57,848 bases of DNA from Lachnospiraceae bacterium (GTDB lineage Bacteria; Bacillota; Clostridia; Lachnospirales; Lachnospiraceae). The position numbers and the translations under genes are program-made. Each line of letters starts with the position of its first letter. The stretch's first letter is position 1. Positions 8,204-16,676 of the stretch are shown here, one piece after another. The notes beneath the pieces are model-generated. The model worked only from the letters and a program-made list of their open reading frames with translations. It ran no database searches and was not told where the DNA came from. The DNA lies in contig JAFUQM010000030.1 in assembly GCA_017472325.1 (NCBI GenBank), forward strand, positions 1 to 57,848, read 5' to 3'.

Positions 8204-10627
8204 TTACATGATTGTTACGTCTTTGCTCTTGCTTACCGTAAAATCTATTCTTACCTCTTTTGCCTGTGCTGTTTTGATAATTAATGCTGCTTTTCCTTCT
8301 TCGCCAGTTGTCTTTAGATAAGTACCTGTCATACCACCTTTGAATGATACAACCGAATCACCAATTAATTCTATTGGACCTTCTGTCTGAAGTGTCACTG
8401 GTTCATGGAAGAAGTTTAAGAGATTGTTGTTCTCATCAAGTACACGGATTCTAACTGCTGCCACATCATATGTATGATCCTCCACCAGACTTGTGTGATC
8501 CGCCTCTGCCCATAAGTGCATTTTCGTCATTGGCTCTTTTACGACTGTCTGTACTGTTTTTCCATCCTTGATTGCTTCAAAGCGGTACACAGTTGAAGTT
8601 CCACCCCAGTCACCAATATAGCGGTTGAATAACACAACAGCTTCTGTTGGTTTCATACGATATACAAGCATCATTTTCAGTGCTATCAGCACTACTTTTT
8701 TGGGCAGATTGGAAAGTCCATATCTCGCTGTTAAATTAAGTGCTTCCGTTATTTCTTCTGCCTGTTTTTGTTTAAATTCCCCACTCTTTACAATGGCATC
8801 ACCGATAAAATCATCAATAAGAATCGGTCCATGCGCCATATTTGTATAGCAGGAATCTTCTCTCTTGTATTCCTTAATAAATCTATCGTTTTTATACATC
8901 TTAACGCTGTCTGCGTTCGTATAAATCCATGTCTTTCCACGGTTACATCCCGGATGTTCTCCAATGTCCATAGTAGAACTCAAGGAAAGGACTGTATTTT
9001 TTTCTTGCTGGCACGCATAAATATCAGCCGCAAGTTTTGGGTTACGGAACATATCCATAACACCGTGATAACAAATTCTGTCACCACTTCCAAAATCTTT
9101 GTGTGTATTGTAGTCTGTCATACACCATCCAAAGCATCCCGCAATGTCCTCTTCTCCTGCTACCGCATTTAATACATTGGCATGACGTATTGCGTGTTCC
9201 ACTCTGTGTTCTTCCCAGTCAAATGCTTTAGTCGGATACATATGACCGTTGTATTCACTAACCAGATATGGTTTTTCTATATTCGATGTGACATTTTTCT
9301 TAGGTTCGCATCCGTTTGTATTACCATCATGCGAGAAGTCATTATATGTATATACATCTTCTAATAGGCTGCTCTTTTTATGTGCTCTTACTCCACCAGT
9401 CTGTCTGTATGGGTCAAGTGCTTTTGCTGCCGCATTGGTTCTAGCATAAAACTCGTCATCATCCTGAGATTCATTAATACGAACACCCCATAAGATAATC
9501 GATGGATGATTGCGATACTGTATTACCATTTCTTTGACATTTTCGACTGCCTGTGCTTTCCACTCTGCATTGCCAATATGCTGCCATCCCGGCATCTCTG
9601 TAAATACGAAAAGTCCGATTTCATCACATCTGTCTAAGAAATAATGTGACTGCGGATAATGAGATGTACGTACTGCGTTGAGTCCTAGTTCATTCTTTAG
9701 GATGTCTGCGTCCATACACTGCATAGATTTTGGCATCGCATAGCCAACATATGGATAACTCTGATGTCGATTGAGTCCACGGATTTTCACTTTTCTATTA
9801 TTTAAATAAAATCCGTCTTTTAAAAATTCTGCTTTTCTAAAACCAAATACGATTACCTTTTCATCTAATACGTTATCTGCTTTTACAAGCTCTGTTTTGA
9901 TTTCATATAATCCAGGATTTTCTATTTCCCACAGTGAAATGTTACTTACCTGACACTGTACTTCTATTTCTGTCTGCTGATTTTGAACTGTATACTCTTT
10001 TAACAGTTCAAAGTCGCCTTCCTGTTTTTTACGGATGTACTGACGGAGCAACAGGTTTTCATCTTCTTTCTTCATCTGAATCTTCGAATGTAATGTTACA
10101 TCTGAGGCATTGCTTCCAATTTCAGAATGTAAGAAGACATCTGTCAAATGATTGGGATTTTTAATGTCAAGGTACACATCTCTGTATATTCCACCATATG
10201 TCATATAGTCAATTACATATCCAAATGGTGGAACGTTTATGCTTTCCCTGCTGTCTACCTTGACAGTGAGTACATTTTCTTCCCCGTAACGAAGTTTATC
10301 ACTTAAATCGATGGAAAAAGCTGTGTAACCACAGTGATGTTCTCCTATCTTTTCACCATTTAGAAATACTTCACTTTCATGTCCTACTGCATCTAATGTT
10401 AAAATTACACTCTGTCCACACCAGCTCTTTGGCACATTCAGTTTCTTGCGGTAAGCACTAATCATCTGGTAAATATGTTCATCAAAGTAATGAAATGGTG
10501 TTTCTTTGCATGTATGCGGAAGTCTAATTTCTTCCATTTTGCTATCATCAAAATCCAGTTTTGTAATTGCGGCATCATACTTTTCACAAAACCGCCATCC
10601 CTTGTTTAAATAAATACGCTTCTCCAT
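8204..10627 (-). CDS. GH2 family glycosidase, probably beta-galactosidase
   Basis: An 807-residue GH2 enzyme: an N-terminal jelly-roll sugar-binding domain (FLNGEKIGEHHCGYTAF), an immunoglobulin-like domain, then the TIM barrel with GLNRHQSYPYVGYAMP and VRTSHYPQS. The acid/base is Glu386 in INESQ and the nucleophile is Glu458 in VSEYNGHM. No secretion signal. ATG 10627 follows GGGAG; an earlier in-frame ATG at 10663 lies inside the tetR gene. It overlaps the regulator's neighbourhood closely, indicating co-transcription. GH2 also contains beta-glucuronidases and mannosidases, so galactose specificity is inferred from the alpha-galactosidase and GPH neighbours. Confidence 0.85.
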   Translation of the reverse strand: MEKRIYLNKGWRFCEKYDAAITKLDFDDSKMEEIRLPHTCKETPFHYFDEHIYQMISAYRKKLNVPKSWCGQSVILTLDAVGHESEVFLNGEKIGEHHCGYTAFSIDLSDKLRYGEENVLTVKVDSRESINVPPFGYVIDYMTYGGIYRDVYLDIKNPNHLTDVFLHSEIGSNASDVTLHSKIQMKKEDENLLLRQYIRKKQEGDFELLKEYTVQNQQTEIEVQCQVSNISLWEIENPGLYEIKTELVKADNVLDEKVIVFGFRKAEFLKDGFYLNNRKVKIRGLNRHQSYPYVGYAMPKSMQCMDADILKNELGLNAVRTSHYPQSHYFLDRCDEIGLFVFTEMPGWQHIGNAEWKAQAVENVKEMVIQYRNHPSIILWGVRINESQDDDEFYARTNAAAKALDPYRQTGGVRAHKKSSLLEDVYTYNDFSHDGNTNGCEPKKNVTSNIEKPYLVSEYNGHMYPTKAFDWEEHRVEHAIRHANVLNAVAGEEDIAGCFGWCMTDYNTHKDFGSGDRICYHGVMDMFRNPKLAADIYACQQEKNTVLSLSSTMDIGEHPGCNRGKTWIYTNADSVKMYKNDRFIKEYKREDSCYTNMAHGPILIDDFIGDAIVKSGEFKQKQAEEITEALNLTARYGLSNLPKKVVLIALKMMLVYRMKPTEAVVLFNRYIGDWGGTSTVYRFEAIKDGKTVQTVVKEPMTKMHLWAEADHTSLVEDHTYDVAAVRIRVLDENNNLLNFFHEPVTLQTEGPIELIGDSVVSFKGGMTGTYLKTTGEEGKAALIIKTAQAKEVRIDFTVSKSKDVTIM

Positions 10628-10643
10628 GACTTCTCCCATCTCT

Positions 10644-11204
10644 TTAACGTACTGCAATTCCATCTACAAGAATTTCAACTACTTCATTTAATCCCTCTGC
10701 ATAAGATATCTTATTCTCTATCAATATATCTCTCTGAAAAAACTGCTCCAGCGACGCTTCCAACATCATCTTTAAAATCGGAATCTTGATTGGTCTGATA
10801 ACACCTTCTTCGATTCCACGCTCTATCAGCATAATTGTTGTCTCCCAGCCTGTTTCCAGTCTTTTTTCTACTTGCGCATAAATCTTAGGATATTTGTCTT
10901 TCAAACTATGCAAATGTCTAAAATCGATGTCCTGATACACCTCTGGCATAACCCCAAGAATGGCACGTATCTTGTCTAAGATTGGCATTGTCGGGTTTTC
11001 CACAACACGTTGCTCTGCCTCTTTGATTGTATCGAAGAGATAATCTACCATCGCAAGGAACAGATCCTCTTTATCCTTAAACACTGTATAAATTGTTTTC
11101 TTACTAATGCTAAGAATACCTGCAATATCATCCATTGTGAATTTTAGCCCTTTTTGGTTATATGCTTGTATTGTTCCTTGTAAAATTGTTTCTCTTAATT
11201 CCAT
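10644..11204 (-). CDS. TetR/AcrR family transcriptional regulator
   Basis: A 186-residue protein with an N-terminal TetR helix-turn-helix (residues about 8-50: TMDDIAGILSISKKTIYTVFKDKEDLFLAM) and a variable helical ligand-binding domain. AGAAGGGG precedes ATG 11204. Its stop is 17 bp from the GH2 start, so it likely heads and controls the galactoside operon. The sequence immediately upstream is a broken gene (11226-11318), so its present promoter is unclear. Confidence 0.85.
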   Translation of the reverse strand: MELRETILQGTIQAYNQKGLKFTMDDIAGILSISKKTIYTVFKDKEDLFLAMVDYLFDTIKEAEQRVVENPTMPILDKIRAILGVMPEVYQDIDFRHLHSLKDKYPKIYAQVEKRLETGWETTIMLIERGIEEGVIRPIKIPILKMMLEASLEQFFQRDILIENKISYAEGLNEVVEILVDGIAVR

Positions 11205-11225
11205 TTTTTCCCCTTCTGATTTCTG

Positions 11226-11318
11226 TTACTGCGCAGATGCACTAACTAAAGAATTGGTAATCTCATTAATATCATTGTAGCCTTTTACAACACTGTCTAC
11301 ATTTTCATGCAGATTTGA
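11226..11318 (-). pseudogene. C-terminal stump of an unidentified coiled-coil protein
   Basis: A reading frame without start encodes about 30 residues (VDSVVKGYNDINEITNSLV and a short tail) ending in TAA at 11226. The heptad-like, Ser/Ala-rich helix is reminiscent of the end of a chemoreceptor, but it is too short for a firm call. It ends abruptly where the GGDEF stump on the other strand begins. Confidence 0.35.
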
Positions 11319-11502
11319 AAACTTCGATTTTCAGACAGCAGAAGGCGTAAGACATTTTACATTAAGTATTGGCGCTGCAATTTATGATAAGAAATATGAA
11401 AGCGGCAGCAAGTTTTTTGAGAATGCAGATACCGCGTTGTATCACGCAAAGCGTACTGGCAAAAACCGCGTTGTACTCAGCGGCACTTATGAAGAAAATT
11501 AG
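11314..11502 (+). pseudogene. C-terminal fragment of a GGDEF diguanylate cyclase
   Basis: The plus strand encodes the last ~60 residues of a GGDEF domain in one open frame: FTLSIGAAIYD, then FENADTALYHAKRTGKNRV and a short tail to TAG at 11502. The GGDEF catalytic motif itself and everything before it are missing and no start codon with an RBS is present. This is a dead remnant left by a deletion, whose other edge is the stump at 11226-11318. Confidence 0.75.
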
Positions 11503-11521
11503 GTCTTCGATTAGTGTCTCG

Positions 11522-11609
11522 AAGGGGACGCATCCATTTTCTTTTAGTAAAATTCACAAAATATGATATTTTGTGTACTTTGCCAAAAGGAAATGGGATG
11601 CGTCCCCTT
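11522..11609. repeat. 88-bp near-perfect palindrome
   Basis: The outer arms AAGGGGACGCATCC (11522-11535) and GGATGCGTCCCCTT (11596-11609) are perfectly complementary. Weaker A/T-rich arms lie inside, and the centre is a second perfect dyad, CACAAAATAT-G-ATATTTTGTG (11555-11575). It lies 12 bp after the acyltransferase stop. It could be a REP/MITE-like mobile palindrome or a large terminator. Confidence 0.6.
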
Positions 11610-11621
11610 TAACTATCTAAT

Positions 11622-12758
11622 CTACTTTTTGCATATCTTTTTTATGAGCCATTGATCCATATAATGGATTGCTGTTGCCAAAACAATTCCACCTACATAT
11701 ACTGCCAGATAGAATAAAATATCTGCTTTGATAACATTTGTCAGATGTAAGATAAAAATATTATGTATTAGATACAATTCAATTGCAATTTTACCTAAAA
11801 ATTTAAGCGCCCTATTGTGAAACTGCACTTTCATGGTAAGCATCAGAAATACAAGTACAAACACCATAACCGTTGGACTCTGCACCAAGCAGGTCAGCAG
11901 CTTTTCTTTATATCCTGGATACCCTTCATATTCTTTCCAATAACCAACATGGCGAATCATATAAAGAGTTGCCTGGTACATAACTACAACCAATACTATA
12001 CCCACTGGAAGTAAAATCACATAACACTTTTTCACAAATGCAGTAATATCTTTTAAATATCTTGCAATGACCATTCCCACAAAGAACAGCCATGTTGTAT
12101 TGTACCACCATTCACCTTTAAACCATACACCACCGCCATACTGGGAGTCATGTCCAAGGAGCAGACTGCCCGCAGTCATAACAAGCATAACTGCTGCCAT
12201 CACAGGAAATGCAACCTTCTGTTTTTTGATAAATTTGAAAATCACATAAAAGAGCAGATATAAAATTACAATTTCTACAATATACCACATCTGCGTATTC
12301 AGTAACACAAGACCACTGATATGTAAGAAGAATTCTCCAACGCTCATTTTCTGACCAAGTACAAGACTCGCAATTACAAATATAATGTTGGCTGAATAAA
12401 ACGGAATCAAAACAACCGGTAGTCTCTTTTTCAAAAATCCTTTTAGATAATCTTCCTTTTTCATAAAGCTTGTATATAAGCCATATCCCGAAAAGAAGAA
12501 AAACATACCTGTAAACAGCACCCCGCTATCATTCATAATACCAATCAGCCCTTTGTCATGCTGACCATACTGGGTAACCGTCTGCGTCATATGGTGCAAC
12601 ATAATAGCCACTGCTGCAAAACCTTGTAGTCCTTTGCTAATATCAAGACTTAGAAAATCATCAAAAAATTCTCCCTTTTTAGCAACCTTCACCCCTGCAC
12701 ACAATAGCAGGAGGATGACTATGAAATAAATCGATAATGGAATTGTGTTTAGATTCAT
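11622..12758 (-). CDS. Acyltransferase 3 (OafA-like) membrane protein
   Basis: A 378-residue membrane protein with about ten helices and the acyltransferase-3 hallmark near residues 40-60 (SKGLQGFAAVAIMLHH; the His is the usual catalytic residue). FFFFSGYGLYTSFMKK and a following Arg (KKRLP) match the family. Such enzymes O-acetylate surface polysaccharides or other extracellular acceptors. AAGGAG precedes ATG 12758. It is transcribed alone, divergent from the AraC regulator, and its acceptor is unknown. Confidence 0.85.
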   Translation of the reverse strand: MNLNTIPLSIYFIVILLLLCAGVKVAKKGEFFDDFLSLDISKGLQGFAAVAIMLHHMTQTVTQYGQHDKGLIGIMNDSGVLFTGMFFFFSGYGLYTSFMKKEDYLKGFLKKRLPVVLIPFYSANIIFVIASLVLGQKMSVGEFFLHISGLVLLNTQMWYIVEIVILYLLFYVIFKFIKKQKVAFPVMAAVMLVMTAGSLLLGHDSQYGGGVWFKGEWWYNTTWLFFVGMVIARYLKDITAFVKKCYVILLPVGIVLVVVMYQATLYMIRHVGYWKEYEGYPGYKEKLLTCLVQSPTVMVFVLVFLMLTMKVQFHNRALKFLGKIAIELYLIHNIFILHLTNVIKADILFYLAVYVGGIVLATAIHYMDQWLIKKICKK

Positions 12759-12802
12759 ACAGTTTTCTCCTTGTCTTTGTTTTATTTAATAATTGCATTC
12801 TC

Positions 12803-12840
12803 TTGACATGAATTATCGCATATTGATATATATATATCAA
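12803..12840 (+). promoter_or_regulatory. Promoter with overlapping palindrome before the AraC gene
   Basis: TTGACA at 12803-12808 is followed about 18 bp later by a TATATA -10 that is embedded in the perfect 18-bp palindrome TTGATATATATATATCAA (12823-12840). The dyad may bind a regulator, possibly the AraC protein itself. A shorter relative (CTTGATATATCAAG) occurs at 33728-33741 before a padR gene. Confidence 0.45.
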
Positions 12841-12920
12841 GGGTGTTCATGATACTATCACATCCTCAATTTGATATACTTATCGTCCTACAGATTTTCT
12901 CACATACCGGAGGGTTTCTT

Positions 12921-13682
12921 ATGAATATTACAAAAGAATGGTATCGAAGCGAGTTTCTCCAGCATGAGCTTTTAGAACCCCATCGCGCAATTGAACACGA
13001 ATTCACATTTTATGATGCAATTGCAGCAGGGAATCTTGATTATGTAAAAGAAAATTGTCAAAACAATACATTTACAGCGCCTGATGGTATGGGCAAACTA
13101 TCAGAAAATAAACTTCAGAATATTCGTTATCATTTTGTAGTTACTACAGCAATGATCGCACGTTACTGCGTTCACAACGGTATGGAACAAGAAAAGGCCT
13201 ATGGACTAAGTGATTTCTATATTCTTAAAATGGATAAATGTAATTCCATACCGGAGATTTCTGAATTGCATGATACGATGTGCATAGACTATTGTACGCA
13301 AATGCAGATTATTATGAAAAGTCAGATTATATCAAAACCAATTGTTCTATGTCTGGATTATATTTACAGTCATACCCATTACAGAATCACGCTCAAAGAG
13401 CTTGCCGGTTATCTCAATCTTTCTGAGAGCTACTTATCCAAACTATTCCAAAAAGAAATGGGTATCTCAATTAGTAACTATATTCTAAATCTAAAAATTG
13501 ACAAGGCGAAAAACCTCCTTCAATATTCAGAATATTCGATACTTGATATTTCTAATTACCTAGCATTCTCTTCACAGAGCCATTTTATCCAAGTATTTCA
13601 GAAAAAAACTGGATTAACACCTCATAAATACCGAACGCATCACTTTCGTACCACCTGGACGCAAGTATCCATCAAACCATAA
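12921..13682 (+). CDS. AraC family transcriptional regulator
   Basis: A 253-residue protein with an N-terminal all-helical sensor region and a C-terminal AraC/XylS double helix-turn-helix (residues about 145-245). The DNA-binding part contains LKELAGYLNLSESYLSKLFQ and YLAFSSQSHFIQVFQKKTG, then TPHKYR. ATG 12921 is chosen because CGGAGG lies 6 bp before it. The gene is flanked by the divergent acyltransferase and the convergent cellobiose phosphorylase. The latter is a plausible target because AraC regulators often control sugar genes, but nothing in the sequence proves it. Confidence 0.87.
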   Translation: MNITKEWYRSEFLQHELLEPHRAIEHEFTFYDAIAAGNLDYVKENCQNNTFTAPDGMGKLSENKLQNIRYHFVVTTAMIARYCVHNGMEQEKAYGLSDFYILKMDKCNSIPEISELHDTMCIDYCTQMQIIMKSQIISKPIVLCLDYIYSHTHYRITLKELAGYLNLSESYLSKLFQKEMGISISNYILNLKIDKAKNLLQYSEYSILDISNYLAFSSQSHFIQVFQKKTGLTPHKYRTHHFRTTWTQVSIKP

Positions 13683-13708
13683 TGTAAAACAAACTGCTGC
13701 AAAATAGC

Positions 13709-13757
13709 AAGCATCTTCATAGCGTATGATAATACTCTTTTATCCATGAAGATGCTT
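13709..13757. terminator. Bidirectional terminator
   Basis: A 12-bp perfect stem (AAGCATCTTCAT / ATGAAGATGCTT) lies between the convergent araC and GH94 genes. It is followed by T-rich sequence on both strands. Confidence 0.65.
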
Positions 13758-13783
13758 TCTATATGCAATACTTCCTCGTTTAT

Positions 13784-16198
13784 TTATGACATGATATATT
13801 CAATTTCTGTATTTTCTTCTAATAATTCCTCTGGTATATAGTTATCTGGGAGTTCCACGCCATTCAACATCACTTTCTGATATCCAACTTCTGCATGTTC
13901 TGGATTTTTGATTATAATGTGCAAATGTTTGCCTCTAAATTCTTTCTGAATTTCGACCATATCCCACTCTTTTGGAATAGAAGGTGAAATTTTCAGTCCT
14001 TTGAAATCAGGTCTCATTCCCAGAATACCTTCTACACAACCAACCATCATAGTTGATGCTGTACCTGTCAACCAATGCACATGGGAATGTCCAAAGGATG
14101 GACTTGCTTTACCTTCTGTAAACTGTCCATAGCAATATGGTTCCAGTACACGAATTTCTGCCTTATCATTTTGTGCTGCCGGAGCATTTTCCATAAAATA
14201 GGTAAAGGCTCTGTCACCATGTCCACGCAATGCTTCTGCCAGAATCAGCCATCCCTGTGACTGTGAAAAAATACCTGCATTTTCCTTTGTACCAGCATTA
14301 TATATAACTGCAAATGCACCCTCAAATGCTTCCAAATGATATGGTGGATCCATTAACATCGCACCATATGCCGTATTCAATCTATTGTATACATTTTCAA
14401 GCACCTCATCTGCCTGTTCTTCACTCGCAAAACCACTAATAACACCCCAGGTCTGTGGATTCAACCACATATTCGCTTCAGTATCACTGCGGCGTCCAAT
14501 TACTTCGCCTCTCTCTGTAAATCCACGAATAAATCTATCCTCATCCCAGCAATACTTATCCAGAGCTTCACCAAGTTTCTTCTGATTTTCATCCAAATAT
14601 TTTATGTATTCTGTATCATTTTTATATTCTGCAAATAACTTAAGGATTGTCATTGCATAATAGAACTGGAATGCTACGAATGTTGATTCCCCTGTTTTAC
14701 CAAGTCTGAGACAATCGTTCCAGTCCGCATGAAGTCCCGCTGGCATTCCATGAATTCCCAAGTGATTCATTGAAAAATCAATTGCTCGCTTCAAATGTTC
14801 ATAAACACTGCCTTCATCTTTATTCGCAAATGGAATTACTTCATCAACAAAAGCAAGATTGCCTGTTTCTGCAATATACTTATACACGGTAGGGAATAAC
14901 CACAATGCGTCATCTGCTCTATATGCTGGGTGTCCAGTTTCTTTTACATAAGAAGCATCATCTGGTGTATCTTCGTGTCCTGGATTATGCGTAAATTTAA
15001 CAAGAGGCAAACCACCACCATTATTAACCTGTGCTGAGAGCATGAAGCGAATTTTATCCAGCGCCATCTCCGGAGCCAAATGAATAATTCCCTGAATATC
15101 CTGTACTGTATCTCGATAGCCGTATCCATTGCGAAGTCCACAATATATAAATGATGCTGCACGCGACCAGATAAATGTCATAAAACAGTTATAAGCATTC
15201 CAAGTGTTAATCATAGTATTAAACTCAGGACTAGGTGTTTTCACTTGAAAACGTGAGAATTTGCCATGCCAATAAGCAATTAACTCCTTTTGCTCCTTTT
15301 CACACTGCACTTCTGGATTTTGATAGCTACTTAGAATTTCTTCTGCTTCATTATCAAATTTCATCCCTAACACAAAGGCAATACTCTTTGATTCGCCTGG
15401 CTGTAATGAAATGTTAGATGAGAGCGCTCCACATCCATTTTCATTATAATTCAATGCTCCGCCAAGATTGCCATTTTCTACGCCAACCGGATTACCATAT
15501 CCACGATATCTGCCTAAGAATTTTTCTTTATCTCCACAATAAGAAGAAACTTCCGTTCCCACCATCCCAAAGAAACGTTGGATTACAACCTTGTTGTCTA
15601 CATTTTCGCCTTCTTTTAGTCCATCAAGATTGCCGTGAATCATTTGAACAATACGATTTTTATGAAATTCTGTTCTTGTAATAAACTGTGAATATTGCAG
15701 ATTAACCTGATCTTCTTCATAATTGCTGTTATTGGTAAATTCTGCATAACCTGTAATTGCCAAATTTCTCACAGTCTCTGAATTATTTGTAAGTTTAATA
15801 TTCCATACTTCGTAAGATTTATCCAACGGAACATAATACAGTGCTTCTGAATGAATCTCACTATAATCTGCAATCATTTTCGTATATGCCATACCATGAC
15901 GGCATTCACATTGATAAACATCCAATGATTTTCCGACTGGCTGCCAGGAAGCTGACCAATAATCTTGATTATCGTTATCACGAATATAGATATAACGTCC
16001 AGGCTGGTCAAAGTTATTGAAAACATATCTTAAAATACGACCATGCGCTCCCGATTTGGCAAAGCTATATCCACCTGCATTATTCGATATAATTGCACCA
16101 TATTCTGGAGACCCCAAATAGTTTGCCCAAGGTGCTGGAGTGTCAGGTTTGGTAATTACATACTCTCTTTTTACATCATCAAAATAACCGTATTGCAT
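13784..16198 (-). CDS. cbp: GH94 cellobiose phosphorylase
   Basis: An 804-residue cytoplasmic GH94 enzyme that phosphorolyses cellobiose to glucose 1-phosphate and glucose, saving one ATP. The length matches the cellobiose phosphorylase subfamily (about 810) rather than the longer cellodextrin type. The catalytic acid is Asp492 in HADWNDCLRLG. The phosphate-binding region FGHSHVHWLTGTAS lies near the C-terminus. The N-terminus (MQYGYFDDVKREYVI) is typical. AAAGGAG precedes ATG. It is monocistronic, with no cellobiose transporter next to it. A related disaccharide such as laminaribiose cannot be fully excluded. Confidence 0.92.
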   Translation of the reverse strand: MQYGYFDDVKREYVITKPDTPAPWANYLGSPEYGAIISNNAGGYSFAKSGAHGRILRYVFNNFDQPGRYIYIRDNDNQDYWSASWQPVGKSLDVYQCECRHGMAYTKMIADYSEIHSEALYYVPLDKSYEVWNIKLTNNSETVRNLAITGYAEFTNNSNYEEDQVNLQYSQFITRTEFHKNRIVQMIHGNLDGLKEGENVDNKVVIQRFFGMVGTEVSSYCGDKEKFLGRYRGYGNPVGVENGNLGGALNYNENGCGALSSNISLQPGESKSIAFVLGMKFDNEAEEILSSYQNPEVQCEKEQKELIAYWHGKFSRFQVKTPSPEFNTMINTWNAYNCFMTFIWSRAASFIYCGLRNGYGYRDTVQDIQGIIHLAPEMALDKIRFMLSAQVNNGGGLPLVKFTHNPGHEDTPDDASYVKETGHPAYRADDALWLFPTVYKYIAETGNLAFVDEVIPFANKDEGSVYEHLKRAIDFSMNHLGIHGMPAGLHADWNDCLRLGKTGESTFVAFQFYYAMTILKLFAEYKNDTEYIKYLDENQKKLGEALDKYCWDEDRFIRGFTERGEVIGRRSDTEANMWLNPQTWGVISGFASEEQADEVLENVYNRLNTAYGAMLMDPPYHLEAFEGAFAVIYNAGTKENAGIFSQSQGWLILAEALRGHGDRAFTYFMENAPAAQNDKAEIRVLEPYCYGQFTEGKASPSFGHSHVHWLTGTASTMMVGCVEGILGMRPDFKGLKISPSIPKEWDMVEIQKEFRGKHLHIIIKNPEHAEVGYQKVMLNGVELPDNYIPEELLEENTEIEYIMS

Positions 16199-16307
16199 AT
16201 CGCTTCTCCTTTGCTTTTCGTTGTTGTTTGATTTCTTTTACTATATGCTAACAAAGGATTTCGTTTTTCAATATCATTTTCATGTTGTAAATGTTATTTT
16301 GTTGATT

Positions 16308-16345
16308 GTTTTTACGGCACGTTTCATGCATCGTCTTATTGAACT
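16308..16345. repeat. Single degenerate copy of the 37-bp hairpin repeat
   Basis: ACGGCACGTTTCATG followed by CGTCTTATTGAAC matches the 36566-36787 array. It lies directly after the tRNA terminator on the minus strand. Confidence 0.55.
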
Positions 16346-16371
16346 AAAAAAGACCCATCTTACGATGAGTC
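16346..16371 (-). terminator. Terminator after the tRNA pair
   Basis: The minus strand reads GACTCAT-loop-ATGGGTC followed by TTTTTT, starting 8 bases after the end of tRNA-Leu. Confidence 0.8.
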
Positions 16372-16379
16372 TTACTTAC

Positions 16380-16465
16380 TGCCGGCGACCGGAATCGAAC
16401 CGGTACGGGAGGTTAGTCCCGCAGGATTTTAAGTCCTGTGCGTCTGCCAGTTCCGCCACGCCGGC
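16380..16465 (-). tRNA. tRNA-Leu (anticodon TAA)
   Basis: An 86-base class II tRNA. Acceptor GCCGGCG pairs with CGCCGGC, the anticodon stem-loop is CAGGA-CTTAAAA-TCCTG, a long variable arm follows, and the T-loop is GTTCGATTC. CCA is not encoded. It is co-transcribed with tRNA-Tyr upstream. Confidence 0.95.
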
Positions 16466-16532
16466 ATACACGTTACGGCTGAATACATGAGCATACGTGC
16501 AAGCACTGTCTCATTAGCTTTATCCGCGTAAA

Positions 16533-16614
16533 TGGATGGAGAAGGATTCGAACCTTCGAAGGCGGTGCCAACAGATTTACAGTCTGCCCCCTTTGGCCAC
16601 TCGGGAATCCATCC
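16533..16614 (-). tRNA. tRNA-Tyr (anticodon GTA)
   Basis: An 82-base class II tRNA. The acceptor is GGATGGA/TCCATCC, the anticodon stem-loop CAGA-CTGTAAA-TCTG gives GTA, and the variable arm is long. The T-arm is followed by discriminator A, with no encoded CCA. Confidence 0.95.
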
Positions 16615-16676
16615 ATTTTGCAATTTGGAAATTGCTTTCCAAATTTGCTCTGACAATATACATTTATATCATATGT

